Positions 55,729-64,000 of a stretch of DNA of 64,000 bases are shown piece by piece (position 1 is the stretch's first letter; each line of letters begins with the position of its first letter). A model generated the notes under the pieces. The model searched no databases. It had not been told where the DNA came from and was given only the letters and a program-made list of their open reading frames with translations. Location: positions 1-64,000 of the forward strand of contig NZ_RBDY01000006.1 of NCBI RefSeq assembly GCF_003626575.1, given 5' to 3'. The translations under genes and the position numbers were made by a program. This stretch comes from Streptomyces radicis (GTDB lineage: Bacteria; Actinomycetota; Actinomycetes; Streptomycetales; Streptomycetaceae).

Positions 55729-56271
55729 TCAGCCGATTTCCGTGACGCCCCCGCCGTCGCCGCTCTCGCCGGTCCCGTCCGCGCCCTCGTTCCCGGCCCC
55801 GTTCCCGGCCCCGCCGCCGCCCTCGGCGTCGTCCTCGTCGTCGTCGCGGTCGATGAGCACGGGTGAGCCATGGTGGCTCCACACCTTCCACGCGCCCCGC
55901 CCGTCGCGCCTGAAGACGTTCGTCGCGACGACGAGGCCGCCCACCAACGGGCCCGCCGAGCCGTCCTCTTCGGCCGGGCCGCCGCTGAGGATGTTCTCGG
56001 TGCAGGTCACCAGCGCGGTGTCGCCGAGCACCGAGACCTCGACGTCGGTGAGGAAGAACTGGATGTAGTCGGTGTTCGCCATGATCAGGGCGTACGACCT
56101 GATCACCTCGCCGCGCCCGCTGATGACCGGCCAGCCCGGGTGGACCACGCTGACGTCCGCTTCCAGCCACGTGTCGGACAGCGCGTCGAGGTCGCCGCGC
56201 TCGAGGGCGTCGTACAACGCGGTGTTCGCGGCCGTGACCGCCTCGACGTCCGTGCTCGCGCCCCCGCTCAC
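55729..56271 (-). CDS. SnoaL/NTF2-like nuclear transport factor 2 fold protein
   Basis: A 180-residue protein with an NTF2/SnoaL-like domain (about 8-135: ALYDALERGDLDALSDTWLEADVSVVHPGW, WKVWSHHGSPVL) and a very acidic, Gly-rich tail (about 140-180). The NTF2 fold can be a cyclase, a dehydratase or a binding module. The GTG at 56271 overlaps the folP stop (GTGA), so it is translationally coupled to folate synthesis, but a catalytic role in that pathway is not known. Confidence 0.85.
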   Translation of the reverse strand: MSGGASTDVEAVTAANTALYDALERGDLDALSDTWLEADVSVVHPGWPVISGRGEVIRSYALIMANTDYIQFFLTDVEVSVLGDTALVTCTENILSGGPAEEDGSAGPLVGGLVVATNVFRRDGRGAWKVWSHHGSPVLIDRDDDEDDAEGGGGAGNGAGNEGADGTGESGDGGGVTEIG

Positions 56272-57137
56272 GCGGCCTCCCCGTCCGCGCCGGCCACGGC
56301 CCGCACCACGCGCACCGCGTCCGCGCTCGCCGCCACCTCGTGCACCCGCACCGCCCACGCCCCCGCCCGCGCGGCAAGCACCGTGACGGCGGCGGTCGCC
56401 GCGTCGCGCTCACGCGCGGGCGGCGGCGTGCCGCCCGGGCCCGAGAGCACCCGGCCGAGGAAACGCTTGCGGGAGGCGGCGATCAGCAGCGGGCGGCCGA
56501 GCTCGGCGCGCAGCCGCGCGGCGGCGGCCACGAGCGCCAGGTCGTGCTCGGCCCGCTTGGCGAAGCCGAGACCCGGATCCGCGATGAGCCGGTCGGCCGC
56601 GATGCCGCCCGCCACCGCCCGGTCAAGGCTCTCCCGCAGCTCGGCCACCACCTCGGTCACCACGTCCCCGTAGACCGCCCGGTCGTTCATGTCCACGCTC
56701 TGGCCGCGCCAGTGCATCACGACGAACGGCACCCCCGCCGCGGCCACCACCGGCACCATCCGCGCGTCGGCACGGCCGCCACTCACGTCGTTGACCAGGA
56801 GCGCGCCCGCCTCGACCGACCGCTCGGCGACCGAGGCCCGCATCGTGTCGACGCTGACCACCACGCCGCCAGCGGCCAGCTCCCGCACCACGGGGAGCAC
56901 CCGGCGCAGCTCCTCGGCCTCGTCCACCCGCGTCGCGCCCGGCCGCGTGGACTCCCCGCCGACGTCGACCAGGTCGGCGCCCTGGGCCACCAGGTCCATG
57001 CCGCGCTTGACCGCGGACTCGGCGTCGAACCAGCGGCCGCCGTCGGAGAACGAGTCCGGTGTGACATTGACCACGCCCATGACCGCGCAGCGGTCCCACC
57101 GGGGCAGGCCCGCCACACGGCCGTGCGAGATGCTCAT
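56268..57137 (-). CDS. folP: Dihydropteroate synthase
   Basis: A 289-residue TIM-barrel enzyme condensing dihydropterin pyrophosphate with p-aminobenzoate; it is the sulfonamide target. The signatures GVVNVTPDSFSDGG, DLVDVGGESTRPGA and the end SRKRFLGRVL are intact. The ATG at 57137 is the family start. It diverges from folB over 172 bp and is coupled to the SnoaL-like gene. Confidence 0.96.
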   Translation of the reverse strand: MSISHGRVAGLPRWDRCAVMGVVNVTPDSFSDGGRWFDAESAVKRGMDLVAQGADLVDVGGESTRPGATRVDEAEELRRVLPVVRELAAGGVVVSVDTMRASVAERSVEAGALLVNDVSGGRADARMVPVVAAAGVPFVVMHWRGQSVDMNDRAVYGDVVTEVVAELRESLDRAVAGGIAADRLIADPGLGFAKRAEHDLALVAAAARLRAELGRPLLIAASRKRFLGRVLSGPGGTPPPARERDAATAAVTVLAARAGAWAVRVHEVAASADAVRVVRAVAGADGEAA

Positions 57138-57309
57138 GGCACCAGGGTAGGGGCTGGATCCCGCCACCCGACCTCGCTCGCGGCGGGAACACAGGACCGT
57201 CCTGAGGCGCTGAGAAGGGCGCCCGAGGCTCGCAGGTAGATTCGATTACCCACGCCGATACCGTGCTGGCACGCGCCGTCGGCCACCCGACCGAGGGGAG
57301 TTCCCCGCC

Positions 57310-57669
57310 ATGGACCGCATCACCCTGCTCGGCCTGCGCGCCACGGGCTTCCACGGCGTCCTCCCCCGGGAACGCGCCGAGGGACAGCCCTTCGTCGTCG
57401 ATGTCGTCCTCGGCGTCGACACCAGGGCCGCGGCCGCCTCCGACGACCTCGCGAGGACGGTGGACTACGGCGTGGTGGCCCAGGAGGTCACCGACACCGT
57501 GACCGGCCCGCCGTGCGACCTGCTGGAGACGTTGGCCCAGCGGATCGCCGACCGGTGCCTGGCGCACGAAGCGGTGCGCGAGGCCGAGGTGACCGTGCAC
57601 AAGCCGCGGGCGCCGATCGCCGTCCCCTTCGACGACGTCACCCTCACCATCAAGCGGAGCCGAGCATGA
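57310..57669 (+). CDS. folB: Dihydroneopterin aldolase
   Basis: A 119-residue aldolase of folate synthesis. ITLLGLRATGFHGVLPRERAEGQPFVVDVVL carries the pterin-binding motif, and the ending VTVHKPRAPIAVPFDDV contains the conserved Lys-Pro. The stop overlaps the folK start (ATGA). A TAGATT at 57237-57242 could be a -10 for this operon; no good -35 accompanies it. Confidence 0.96.
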   Translation: MDRITLLGLRATGFHGVLPRERAEGQPFVVDVVLGVDTRAAAASDDLARTVDYGVVAQEVTDTVTGPPCDLLETLAQRIADRCLAHEAVREAEVTVHKPRAPIAVPFDDVTLTIKRSRA

Positions 57670-58301
57670 CCCCGAGCATGTCCCCGAGCACGCCCCCGCC
57701 CGACGGGGCGTCCGCCCCCGACCCGACCGTGCAGCCGGTGCCCGCCTCCGTCGTCCACCAGGTCGATGCCGCCGACACCACCCTGCACAACCCCAAGTAC
57801 GCCGTCCTCTCCCTCGGCAGCAACCTCGGCAACCGGCTGGAGAACCTCCAGGGCGCCATCGACGCCTTCGCCGACACCCCTGGGCTGCGCGTCAAGGCCG
57901 TCTCCCCCGTCTACGAGACCGAGCCGTGGGGCGTCGAGCCCGGCACCCAGGCCGCCTACTTCAACGCCGTCGTCGTCATCAGGACCACGCTGCCCCCGGC
58001 CTCCCTGCTCGAGCGCTCGCACGCGATCGAGGAGGCGTTCGCCCGCGTGCGGGACACCCGCTGGGGCCCGCGCACGCTGGACATCGACATCGTCAGCTAC
58101 CAGGGTGTGGTCTCCGACGACCCGGCGCTCACCCTGCCGCATCCCCGGGCCCACGAACGGGCCTTCGTCCTGGTCCCGTGGCACGATGTCGAGCCGGGTG
58201 CCGAGGTGCCGGGCCGGGGGCCCGTGGCGGAGCTGCTGCCGGGTCTTGCCGACCAGGGCGTGACGCACCGCGGGGATCTCACGCTCGTCGTGCCGGACTG
58301 A
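57666..58301 (+). CDS. folK: 2-amino-4-hydroxy-6-hydroxymethyldihydropteridine diphosphokinase
   Basis: A 211-residue kinase that activates the pterin for FolP. The HPPK motifs SLGSNLGNRLENLQ, YETEPWGVEP, and the metal-binding RWGPRTLDIDIV are all present. The first 40 residues are a Pro/Ser-rich extension not found in short HPPKs. Its ATG overlaps the folB stop. Confidence 0.96.
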   Translation: MTPSMSPSTPPPDGASAPDPTVQPVPASVVHQVDAADTTLHNPKYAVLSLGSNLGNRLENLQGAIDAFADTPGLRVKAVSPVYETEPWGVEPGTQAAYFNAVVVIRTTLPPASLLERSHAIEEAFARVRDTRWGPRTLDIDIVSYQGVVSDDPALTLPHPRAHERAFVLVPWHDVEPGAEVPGRGPVAELLPGLADQGVTHRGDLTLVVPD

Positions 58302-58361
58302 CCGGTCCGGCCGAACGGGCGGGGCACAGGATGAACTTCACGACGAGGGGCGCGTAGAGCG

Positions 58362-58865
58362 GTGAACCAATTGCGGATCGGGACCCTGGCCGGGCTGTTC
58401 GCCGCGGCCATGGGGCTGTGCTGGGCGGGGGCCGGGCTCTGGGAGTCCTTCGGCAACACCCCGCCCGCCGTGCCCCTCTTCTCCCCCGTCATCCTCGGGC
58501 TGATCGCCGCCGTCCTCTTCGCCACCGCCCTCTCGCTGCGCTCGCGCCTGCGGGCGTGGCGGGAGCGGCGCCCCGGCGCGCGCCCCGTGGACCGGTTGAT
58601 GGCGGCGCGCGCCGTGGTGTTCGGGCAGGCGAGCGCGCTGGTCTCCGCGCTGGTCGCGGGGTGCTACGGCGGCTTCGGGCTGTTCCTCGTGATGGAGCGG
58701 CTCGATGTCCCCAACCGCCGTGACCAGGCCATCTACGCCGGGCTCGCCGTGCTCGCGGGCATCGCGGTGGTCGCCGCCGCGCTCTTCCTCGAACGCGTCT
58801 GCCGCCTCCCCGAGGGCGACGACAACGGCGAGGGCGGCAACGGCCCGATGCGCTCGGCCGCCTGA
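58362..58865 (+). CDS. DUF3180 membrane protein
   Basis: A 167-residue actinobacterial membrane protein with four helices, in pairs at about 7-30 and 40-60, then 80-108 and 122-143. The arrangement and its location just after folK are typical of DUF3180. Function unknown. The GTG at 58362 starts 60 nt after the folK stop, probably in the same transcript. A hairpin follows at 58882. Confidence 0.85.
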   Translation: MNQLRIGTLAGLFAAAMGLCWAGAGLWESFGNTPPAVPLFSPVILGLIAAVLFATALSLRSRLRAWRERRPGARPVDRLMAARAVVFGQASALVSALVAGCYGGFGLFLVMERLDVPNRRDQAIYAGLAVLAGIAVVAAALFLERVCRLPEGDDNGEGGNGPMRSAA

Positions 58866-58881
58866 GCCGAGGGCGTTCCCG

Positions 58882-58909
58882 CGCCCGGGCGTGTTCCCGG
58901 GCCCGGGCG
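58882..58909. terminator. Bidirectional hairpin between fol operon and opuC-like gene
   Basis: CGCCCGGG (58882-58889) pairs with CCCGGGCG (58902-58909) across 12 nt. It sits between the convergent DUF3180 and ATPase genes, so it can end both transcripts. GCCCGGGC palindromes inside it allow alternative folding. Confidence 0.5.
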
Positions 58910-58910
58910 T

Positions 58911-60092
58911 TCAGGCGCCCGTGACGCTCTCCAGGGCGACCTCGGCGCGCGCGATGTCCTGCGCGTCCGCGTCGATCGAGCGGCGCAGCGCCTCGTGCAG
59001 GCTCGCCGGGGTCAGCACGCCGAGGAAGCGGTCGTCGCCGTCGAGCACCGCGATCCAGCCCGCGTCGTACTGGAGCATCGTGCTGAACGCCTGCTTGAGC
59101 GACGCGCCGAGCGGCAGCCACGCCTCCATCCGCCGGGCCCGCGCCGACACGGGCCCGTCGCCCTCGTCGCCGCCCCGCCCGTCGTCAGCCGGGATCGGCA
59201 CCCAGCCGTGCAGGAGGTCGTTCTCGTCGAGGACCACGGCCCAACGCGCCCCCTCCGCGCGCATCCTGCGCACCGCGACCGGCATCGGGTCGGCGAGGTG
59301 CACGACCGGGGGCTGCTCCAGGTCGCCCTTCTCCACGGGCGTGACCGAGAGCCGCTTGAGCCCGCGGTCGCTGCCGACGAACGAGGCCACGTAGTCGTTG
59401 GCCGGCGCGCCGAGCACCGCCGCGGGCGAGTCGAACTGCTCGATCCTGCCCTGCCCGTACACCGCGATGCGGTCGCCGAGGCGGACCGCCTCCTCGATGT
59501 CGTGCGTGACGAACAGCACGGTCTTGCGCACCTCGGCCTGGAGCCGCAGGAACTCACTCTGGAGCCGCTCGCGCACCACCGGGTCCACCGCGCCGAACGG
59601 CTCGTCCATCAGCAGCACCGGCGGATCGGCCGCGAGCGCCCTGGCCACGCCGACGCGCTGCCGCTGGCCGCCGGAGAGCTGGTCGGGGTAGCGCCCGCCG
59701 AAGACGGCCGGGTCGAGGCCCACCAGGTCGAGCAGCTCGGCCGCCCGCCTCCGCGCCTCGGAACGCCGCCTGCCGAGCAGCGTGAGAACGGTCGCGGTGT
59801 TGTCGAGCACGGTCTTGTGGGGGAAGAGGCCCACCTGCTGGATGACATAGCCGATGCGGCGGCGCAGCGTGACGGGGTCCTGGTCGGCGACGTCCCTGCC
59901 GTCAAGGAGCACGCGGCCCTCGGTGGGCTCCTCAAGGCGGTTCACCATGCGCATCGTGGTGGTCTTGCCACAGCCGGAAGGACCGACCAGCGTGACCAAC
60001 TCACCCGCGGCGACCTCGAGGTCGAGGTCGTCCACGGCCATCGTGCCGTCGGGGTAGCGCTTGGAGACGTGCTCGAACCGCAACATGTTCAT
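58911..60092 (-). CDS. opuCA: Osmoprotectant ABC transporter ATP-binding protein with CBS domains
   Basis: A 393-residue ATPase of the OpuA/OpuC/ProV type for glycine betaine, choline or carnitine uptake. Walker [10 protein letters not shown] is at 37-45, LSGGQ at 139-143 and Walker B VLLMDE at 159-164. Two C-terminal CBS-like segments (about 265-380) flank a Gly/Asp-rich insert; tandem CBS modules sense ionic strength in OpuA. The ATG at 60092 (or 60086) has no Shine-Dalgarno and lies 35 bp from the divergent permease gene, suggesting leaderless mRNA. Confidence 0.92.
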   Translation of the reverse strand: MNMLRFEHVSKRYPDGTMAVDDLDLEVAAGELVTLVGPSGCGKTTTMRMVNRLEEPTEGRVLLDGRDVADQDPVTLRRRIGYVIQQVGLFPHKTVLDNTATVLTLLGRRRSEARRRAAELLDLVGLDPAVFGGRYPDQLSGGQRQRVGVARALAADPPVLLMDEPFGAVDPVVRERLQSEFLRLQAEVRKTVLFVTHDIEEAVRLGDRIAVYGQGRIEQFDSPAAVLGAPANDYVASFVGSDRGLKRLSVTPVEKGDLEQPPVVHLADPMPVAVRRMRAEGARWAVVLDENDLLHGWVPIPADDGRGGDEGDGPVSARARRMEAWLPLGASLKQAFSTMLQYDAGWIAVLDGDDRFLGVLTPASLHEALRRSIDADAQDIARAEVALESVTGA

Positions 60093-60127
60093 GATTCTGA
60101 CAGATACGGGGTCTAGGGTGGGGGAAC

Positions 60128-60877
60128 ATGAGTGCGGTTATGGCGGAGAGCTGCCTGACGCGGAACGAGTGGATCTGCGGGGAGTACCTGCGGACGCGAT
60201 CCGAGGAGCTGACCGACGCCACCGTCGAGCATGTGACGATCACGCTGGTCGCGATAGCCCTGGCGCTGCTGGTCGCGTTCCCCCTGGCGCTGCTCGCCCG
60301 CCGCTGGCGCCTTGCCGCGGGGCCGATCCTCAGCCTGACGACCGTGCTCTACACCGTTCCCTCGCTCGCCATGTACGCGCTGCTGCTCCCGGTCTTCGGG
60401 ATCTCGGTGTCGGTCGTGGTCTGCGGCCTGGTCCTCTACTCGCTGACCATCCTCGTGCGCAACATCATGACCGGCCTCGACTCGGTCCCCGACGAGGCCC
60501 GCGAGGCGGCGCGCGGCATGGGATACGGGTGCGCGCGGCTGCTGTTCGGCGTGGAGCTGCCGCTCGCGCTGCCCTCGCTCATGGCGGGCGTGCGGATCGC
60601 CACGGTCTCCGCCGTCTCGCTCACCACGGTCGGCGCGATCGTGGACCACGGCGGCCTGGGGAACCTGATCTACACCGGCATGGACAGCTACTTCAAGGCG
60701 CAGGTGCTCACCGCGTCGGTGCTGTGCGTGCTGCTCGCCATCGCCGCCGACGTGCTGCTCCTGGGCGCGCAGCGGCTGCTCACCCCGTGGACCAGGGCGG
60801 GCCGACGCGCCGGACGACGAAGGACGGCGGGGATCCCGAGGGACTCCGTCATGGACGCGCCGGGGACGGTGGTCTGA
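60128..60877 (+). CDS. opuCB: Osmoprotectant ABC transporter permease
   Basis: A 249-residue permease with about five or six helices and the ABC signature DEAREAARGMGYGCARLLFGVELPLALPSLMAG. It pairs with the 242-aa permease that begins 1 nt downstream. Its family (BPD_transp_1, ProW/OpuCB) transports betaine-type compounds. TAGGGT at 60114-60119, 8 nt before the ATG, could be a -10 for a leaderless mRNA; alternatively GGTGGGGG acts as Shine-Dalgarno. Confidence 0.92.
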   Translation: MSAVMAESCLTRNEWICGEYLRTRSEELTDATVEHVTITLVAIALALLVAFPLALLARRWRLAAGPILSLTTVLYTVPSLAMYALLLPVFGISVSVVVCGLVLYSLTILVRNIMTGLDSVPDEAREAARGMGYGCARLLFGVELPLALPSLMAGVRIATVSAVSLTTVGAIVDHGGLGNLIYTGMDSYFKAQVLTASVLCVLLAIAADVLLLGAQRLLTPWTRAGRRAGRRRTAGIPRDSVMDAPGTVV

Positions 60878-60878
60878 C

Positions 60879-61607
60879 ATGGGCGTTCTCCCCGACACCT
60901 GGACCTGGCTGACCACGGCGGAGCACTGGTCGGGCGACGGCGGCGTGTGGGCCCGTCTCTCCGAGCACCTCTATCTCACCGGTGTGTGCCTCGCGCTCGC
61001 CTGCGCGATCGCGCTGCCGCTCGCGATGTGGCTGGGCCACGGCGGCGGCCGCCGCTTCGGCGGCGCCCTGGCGATCAACATCTCGAACGCGGGCCGCGCC
61101 GTCCCCACCTTCGCGGTCCTCGTCCTGCTGAGCCTGGGCCCGCTCGGCGACCACGGCGACCTGCCGACGATCGTCGCGCTCGTCCTGTTCGCCGTCCCGC
61201 CCCTGCTGACCAACGCGTATGTGGGCCTGTCCGAGGCCGACAAGGACGTCGTCGAGGCCGCCAGGGGCATGGGCATGTCGCGCCGGCAGCTGCTGGCGCG
61301 CGTCGAGGTGCCCCTGGCGTTCCCGCTGATCATGACCGGCGTCCGCACCGCGGCCGTCCAGGTCGTCGCCACCGCCACGCTCGCCGCGCTGGCCGCGGGC
61401 GGCGGCCTCGGGCGCATCATCACCGCGGGGTTCGCCACGTACGACACCGCCCAGGTGGTCGCGGGGGCCGTGGTCGTGGCCGTGCTCGCGCTGCTCGTCG
61501 AGGGCGTGCTCGCGTTGGCCCAGCGGCTGTTCGACCCCGGCCACCACCGGCGCCGGGCCCTCGCCGCCGCGCCCGCCACCGCCGTTCCGGCGCGGACCGC
61601 CCCCTGA
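60879..61607 (+). CDS. opuCD: Osmoprotectant ABC transporter permease
   Basis: A 242-residue BPD_transp_1 permease (ADKDVVEAARGMGMSRRQLLARVEVPLAFPLIMTG coupling loop, GGGLGRIITAGF). It probably forms a heterodimer with the preceding permease. Start ATG at 60879, 1 nt after the upstream TGA, so translation is coupled. The substrate-binding lipoprotein gene follows at 40 nt. Confidence 0.92.
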   Translation: MGVLPDTWTWLTTAEHWSGDGGVWARLSEHLYLTGVCLALACAIALPLAMWLGHGGGRRFGGALAINISNAGRAVPTFAVLVLLSLGPLGDHGDLPTIVALVLFAVPPLLTNAYVGLSEADKDVVEAARGMGMSRRQLLARVEVPLAFPLIMTGVRTAAVQVVATATLAALAAGGGLGRIITAGFATYDTAQVVAGAVVVAVLALLVEGVLALAQRLFDPGHHRRRALAAAPATAVPARTAP

Positions 61608-61647
61608 ACGCACGTCCCATCCCCTTCATCCATCAACGGAGACTCCC

Positions 61648-62622
61648 GTGACCGCGAGAACCCCCCGCAGCAGGACCGTGCTGCTCGCCATCGGCGCCGC
61701 CACCGCCCTGGCGCTGTCCCTGACCGCCTGCGGCGGCGACAGCCTCGAGGAGGAGGGCGGCGGTGGCGACGGCGAGGAGCAGGGCGGCGGCTCGCTCACC
61801 ATCGGTGGCGCCAACTTCACCGAGGCCACGATCATGACCGAGCTCTACGCGCAGATCCTCGCCGACGCCGGGTACGACACCACCATCACCAGCACCGACG
61901 GGCGCGAGCTGTACGCGCCCGAGCTGGAGAGCGGCGCGATCGACGTCGTCCCCGAGTACGCCGCCACCCTGACCGAATATCTGAACGCCCAGGTCAACGG
62001 CCCCGAGGCCGAGCCCGTCGCCACATCGGACATCGACGAGACCCTCGCCGCGCTGCGCGAGCTCGCCGAGCCGAGGGGCCTGACCGTCCTGGACGCGGGC
62101 GAGGCCGTCGACCAGAACGCCTTCGCCGTCCGCGCCGACTTCGCCGCCGAGCACGGCCTCGAGACGCTGTCCGACCTGGGCGAGAGCGGGCTGCCCGTCC
62201 GCCTGGCCGCGGGCGAGGACTGCCCCGAACGGCCGTTCTGCCAACCGGGCCTCGAGGACACCTACGGCATCGAGATCGAGGCCCTCGACCCGCTGGGCGT
62301 CGGCACCGTCCAGTCCAAGCAGGCCGTGGCCGACGGCGACGACGACCTGGCCCTGGTCACCACGACGGACGCCACCCTCGAGGACTTCGACCTGGTGCTC
62401 CTCGAGGACGACCAGCGGCTCCAGCTCGCGGACAACCTCCTGCCCGTCCTCAACACCGAGTCGGCGGACGACCCCGAGATCGCCGAGGCCCTCGGCCGCC
62501 TGACCGAGACCCTCACCACCGAGGACCTCACCGAGCTGAACAGGCAGGTCGACTCCGAGCGCCGCAAGGCCGACGAGGTCGCGCGGGACTACCTCGTGGA
62601 GCAGGGGCTCATCGACGGCTGA
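61648..62622 (+). CDS. opuCC: Osmoprotectant-binding lipoprotein
   Basis: A 324-residue extracellular solute-binding lipoprotein. The signal peptide ends in the lipobox LTAC (25-28, lipidated C28), then an acidic Gly-rich linker and an OpuAC-type binding domain (LTIGGANFTEATIMTELYAQIL, GAIDVVPEYAATLTEYL). It delivers betaine-like osmoprotectants to the permeases encoded just upstream. A CGGAGA Shine-Dalgarno supports the GTG at 61648. Confidence 0.94.
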   Translation: MTARTPRSRTVLLAIGAATALALSLTACGGDSLEEEGGGGDGEEQGGGSLTIGGANFTEATIMTELYAQILADAGYDTTITSTDGRELYAPELESGAIDVVPEYAATLTEYLNAQVNGPEAEPVATSDIDETLAALRELAEPRGLTVLDAGEAVDQNAFAVRADFAAEHGLETLSDLGESGLPVRLAAGEDCPERPFCQPGLEDTYGIEIEALDPLGVGTVQSKQAVADGDDDLALVTTTDATLEDFDLVLLEDDQRLQLADNLLPVLNTESADDPEIAEALGRLTETLTTEDLTELNRQVDSERRKADEVARDYLVEQGLIDG

Positions 62623-62697
62623 GCCCTACATAACTCCCAGGGAACAACCCTCAGGGCACCCTCCCGCCCGCACGCGGCGTCACGGTAAGTTTCGCCC

Positions 62698-63552
62698 ATG
62701 GCACGTGGACGTCACCGATCCTCAGCACTGCATCGGGTGCTGATTCCGGGTGCGCTTGGCGGGTTGGCGCTGGGCTGCGCCGCCGGCTCATGGCTGCTGG
62801 GCGACGGGGACGAAGCCATAGTGCTGCGCGTCCTCGTCGCCGCGGCGGCCGGGTGCGCGGTCGCGCTCGCGCTGCTGCTGCGCCGCTGGGACCTGGAGGC
62901 AGGCCGACAGGTCGCCCGCGAGCGGGCCGCCAAGGCCGGGATGAGCTGGCAGATCGAGGAGCGGCAGGCCGAGCTCGAAGAGGCGCAGGAGCTGGTCGCG
63001 TCCCTCGAGGACAAGATCCGCGACAAGCGCGTCGACCTCGGTCGGCTCAGGTCCGAGCACGCCGACCTCCTGCGGCGTTACGCCACCGCCGAGAGCGAGC
63101 GCGCCAAGGCACTCGAGGGCAGCCGCCGCCTCGCGCTCGAGGCGGGCAGGGCCGCCAAGGCGCTGCCCGCCCAGGCCACCGACCACCGCACCGCCGGGGG
63201 CGCGCCCACCCCGCTGACCTACCGGCAGGCGCACGAGGCGTTCACCCGGCTCGCGCGCAACGCCGCACGCCAGCGCGAGGCGTTGGAGCCGGAGCGGCGC
63301 GAGGCGGCCGGTGCGGCGGAAGCGAAGGAAGCACCCGAGGCGCGCGGCGGCGCACCGCGGCGGGCCAAGGAGCCCGCGCCGCGGCTCGCGCCGCTCGACA
63401 AGCCGTCGAGGGAGGGCTCCCCGCGGCAGCGGCCGCAGGTCTCGCCGCCGCCCCAGAGGCCAGGAGGGTTCGACTTCTTCGGCACGGGCACCGGCGGTGG
63501 CTCGCGCCCGCCCACGTCGCAGGGGACGCGGGAGGCTAGCGGGCGAGGATGA
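62698..63552 (+). CDS. Membrane-anchored coiled-coil protein, function unknown
   Basis: A 284-residue protein: two N-terminal helices (about 12-34 and 40-62), a long coiled coil at about 66-152 ([20 protein letters not shown]), then a disordered Pro/Arg/Glu-rich tail. The ATG is at 62698, 75 nt after the lipoprotein stop. It overlaps the convergent folE end by 17 bp. I know no function; such proteins beside folE occur in related actinobacteria. Confidence 0.75.
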   Translation: MARGRHRSSALHRVLIPGALGGLALGCAAGSWLLGDGDEAIVLRVLVAAAAGCAVALALLLRRWDLEAGRQVARERAAKAGMSWQIEERQAELEEAQELVASLEDKIRDKRVDLGRLRSEHADLLRRYATAESERAKALEGSRRLALEAGRAAKALPAQATDHRTAGGAPTPLTYRQAHEAFTRLARNAARQREALEPERREAAGAAEAKEAPEARGGAPRRAKEPAPRLAPLDKPSREGSPRQRPQVSPPPQRPGGFDFFGTGTGGGSRPPTSQGTREASGRG

Positions 63553-64000
63553 GGCTCATCGCCTCGGCGCGCGTGGCGGCGTCCCTCAGCTGCCCGCGCA
63601 CCGCCGAGGTGGTGGTCTTGGCGCCCGGCTTCCGCACGCCCCGCATGGTCATGCACATGTGCTCGCACTCCACCACGACGATCACGCCGCGCGGCTCCAG
63701 GATCCGCATCATCGAGTCGGCGATCTGCGTCGTCAGCCGCTCCTGCACCTGAGGCCGCCGCGCGAACACGTCCACAAGCCGCGCCAGCTTGGACAGGCCG
63801 GTGATCTTCCCGCTGCTCGACGGGATGTACCCGATGTGCGCGTGCCCCACGAACGGCACGAGGTGGTGCTCACACGTCGACAGCACCTCGATGTCCTTGA
63901 CCAGCACCATCTCGTCATGGCCCAGGTCGAACGTCGTGGTCAGCACGTCCTCGGGGCGCTGCCACAGCCCGGCGAAGATCTCCCGGTAGGCGCGCGCGAC
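63536..64000 (-). CDS. folE: GTP cyclohydrolase I, 3' portion
   Basis: The last 154 residues of a GTP cyclohydrolase I, the first enzyme of folate synthesis; the N-terminal part lies beyond the right edge. Zinc and catalytic residues are visible: [36 protein letters not shown], and [16 protein letters not shown] (second zinc Cys). It is on the minus strand; the upstream fol genes at 56-58 kb belong to the same pathway. Confidence 0.95.
   Translation of the reverse strand, partial: VARAYREIFAGLWQRPEDVLTTTFDLGHDEMVLVKDIEVLSTCEHHLVPFVGHAHIGYIPSSSGKITGLSKLARLVDVFARRPQVQERLTTQIADSMMRILEPRGVIVVVECEHMCMTMRGVRKPGAKTTTSAVRGQLRDAATRAEAMSLILAR

Overview
The window is a piece of a very GC-rich actinobacterial chromosome, most likely Streptomyces or a close relative. 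Support comes from the GC level, frequent GTG starts, the 16S leader with its actinobacterial conserved block, and genes typical of the group (Lsr2, ClpC, DisA, BlaI-type regulator, DUF3180, DUF2520, BACON sigma-like protein). From memory only, the order rrn - proC - ilvD - ppx - radA - disA - mutY - clpC - lsr2 - coaX - nadC - nadB - panC - nuoD - fol genes resembles one stretch of the S. coelicolor core chromosome.

Layout. 1-500: 5' end of a leftward 16S gene with its leader and a near-consensus promoter. 499-6545: a three-gene ABC-2 exporter and a MacB-like ATPase plus FtsX-type permease. 6546-7870: 1.3 kb of non-coding DNA packed with short hairpins and direct repeats, including a 131-bp tandem repeat. 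7871-25195: core genes (proC, methyltransferase, ArsR-type regulator with small ORFs, ilvD, ppx, an ABC-2 exporter, a TetR regulator, a BACON sigma-like membrane protein, radA-disA, mutY). 25165-31795: an accessory-looking run of small regulators and enzymes (F420-type reductase-like, HxlR, AAC(3)-I-like GNAT, NmrA-like, AraC, anti-sigma-like ATPase, isochorismatase-like, alpha/beta hydrolase, YunG-like, tag, zinc ribbon). 31873-35022: a solitary NACHT NTPase with an N-terminal helical domain and C-terminal leucine-rich repeats, the best candidate for an immune system here.

35114-45713: clpC, lsr2, an N-acetyltransferase, a BlaI-type regulator, two small proteins, and a tight five-gene operon for NAD and coenzyme A precursors (DUF2520, panC, nadB, nadC, coaX). 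45824-50096: a two-component system, a MidA-like methyltransferase and a lone nuoD. 50204-52098: two bacterial PH-domain membrane proteins. 52138-55633: a five-gene, type VII secretion-like WXG100 locus without a visible secretion ATPase, carrying two distantly related accessory proteins. 55729-64000: folate genes (folP, folB, folK, partial folE) interrupted by a complete OpuC-type osmoprotectant ABC transporter.

The most unusual items are the NACHT-LRR protein, the compact WXG locus and the repeat-filled convergent gap at 6.5-7.9 kb. Several convergent gene pairs overlap at their 3' ends, showing tight packing elsewhere. No tRNA, insertion sequence, integrase, CRISPR array or clear attachment site was seen. 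Start codons were chosen by Shine-Dalgarno match, overlap with the upstream gene, and family N-termini; doubtful ones are flagged.
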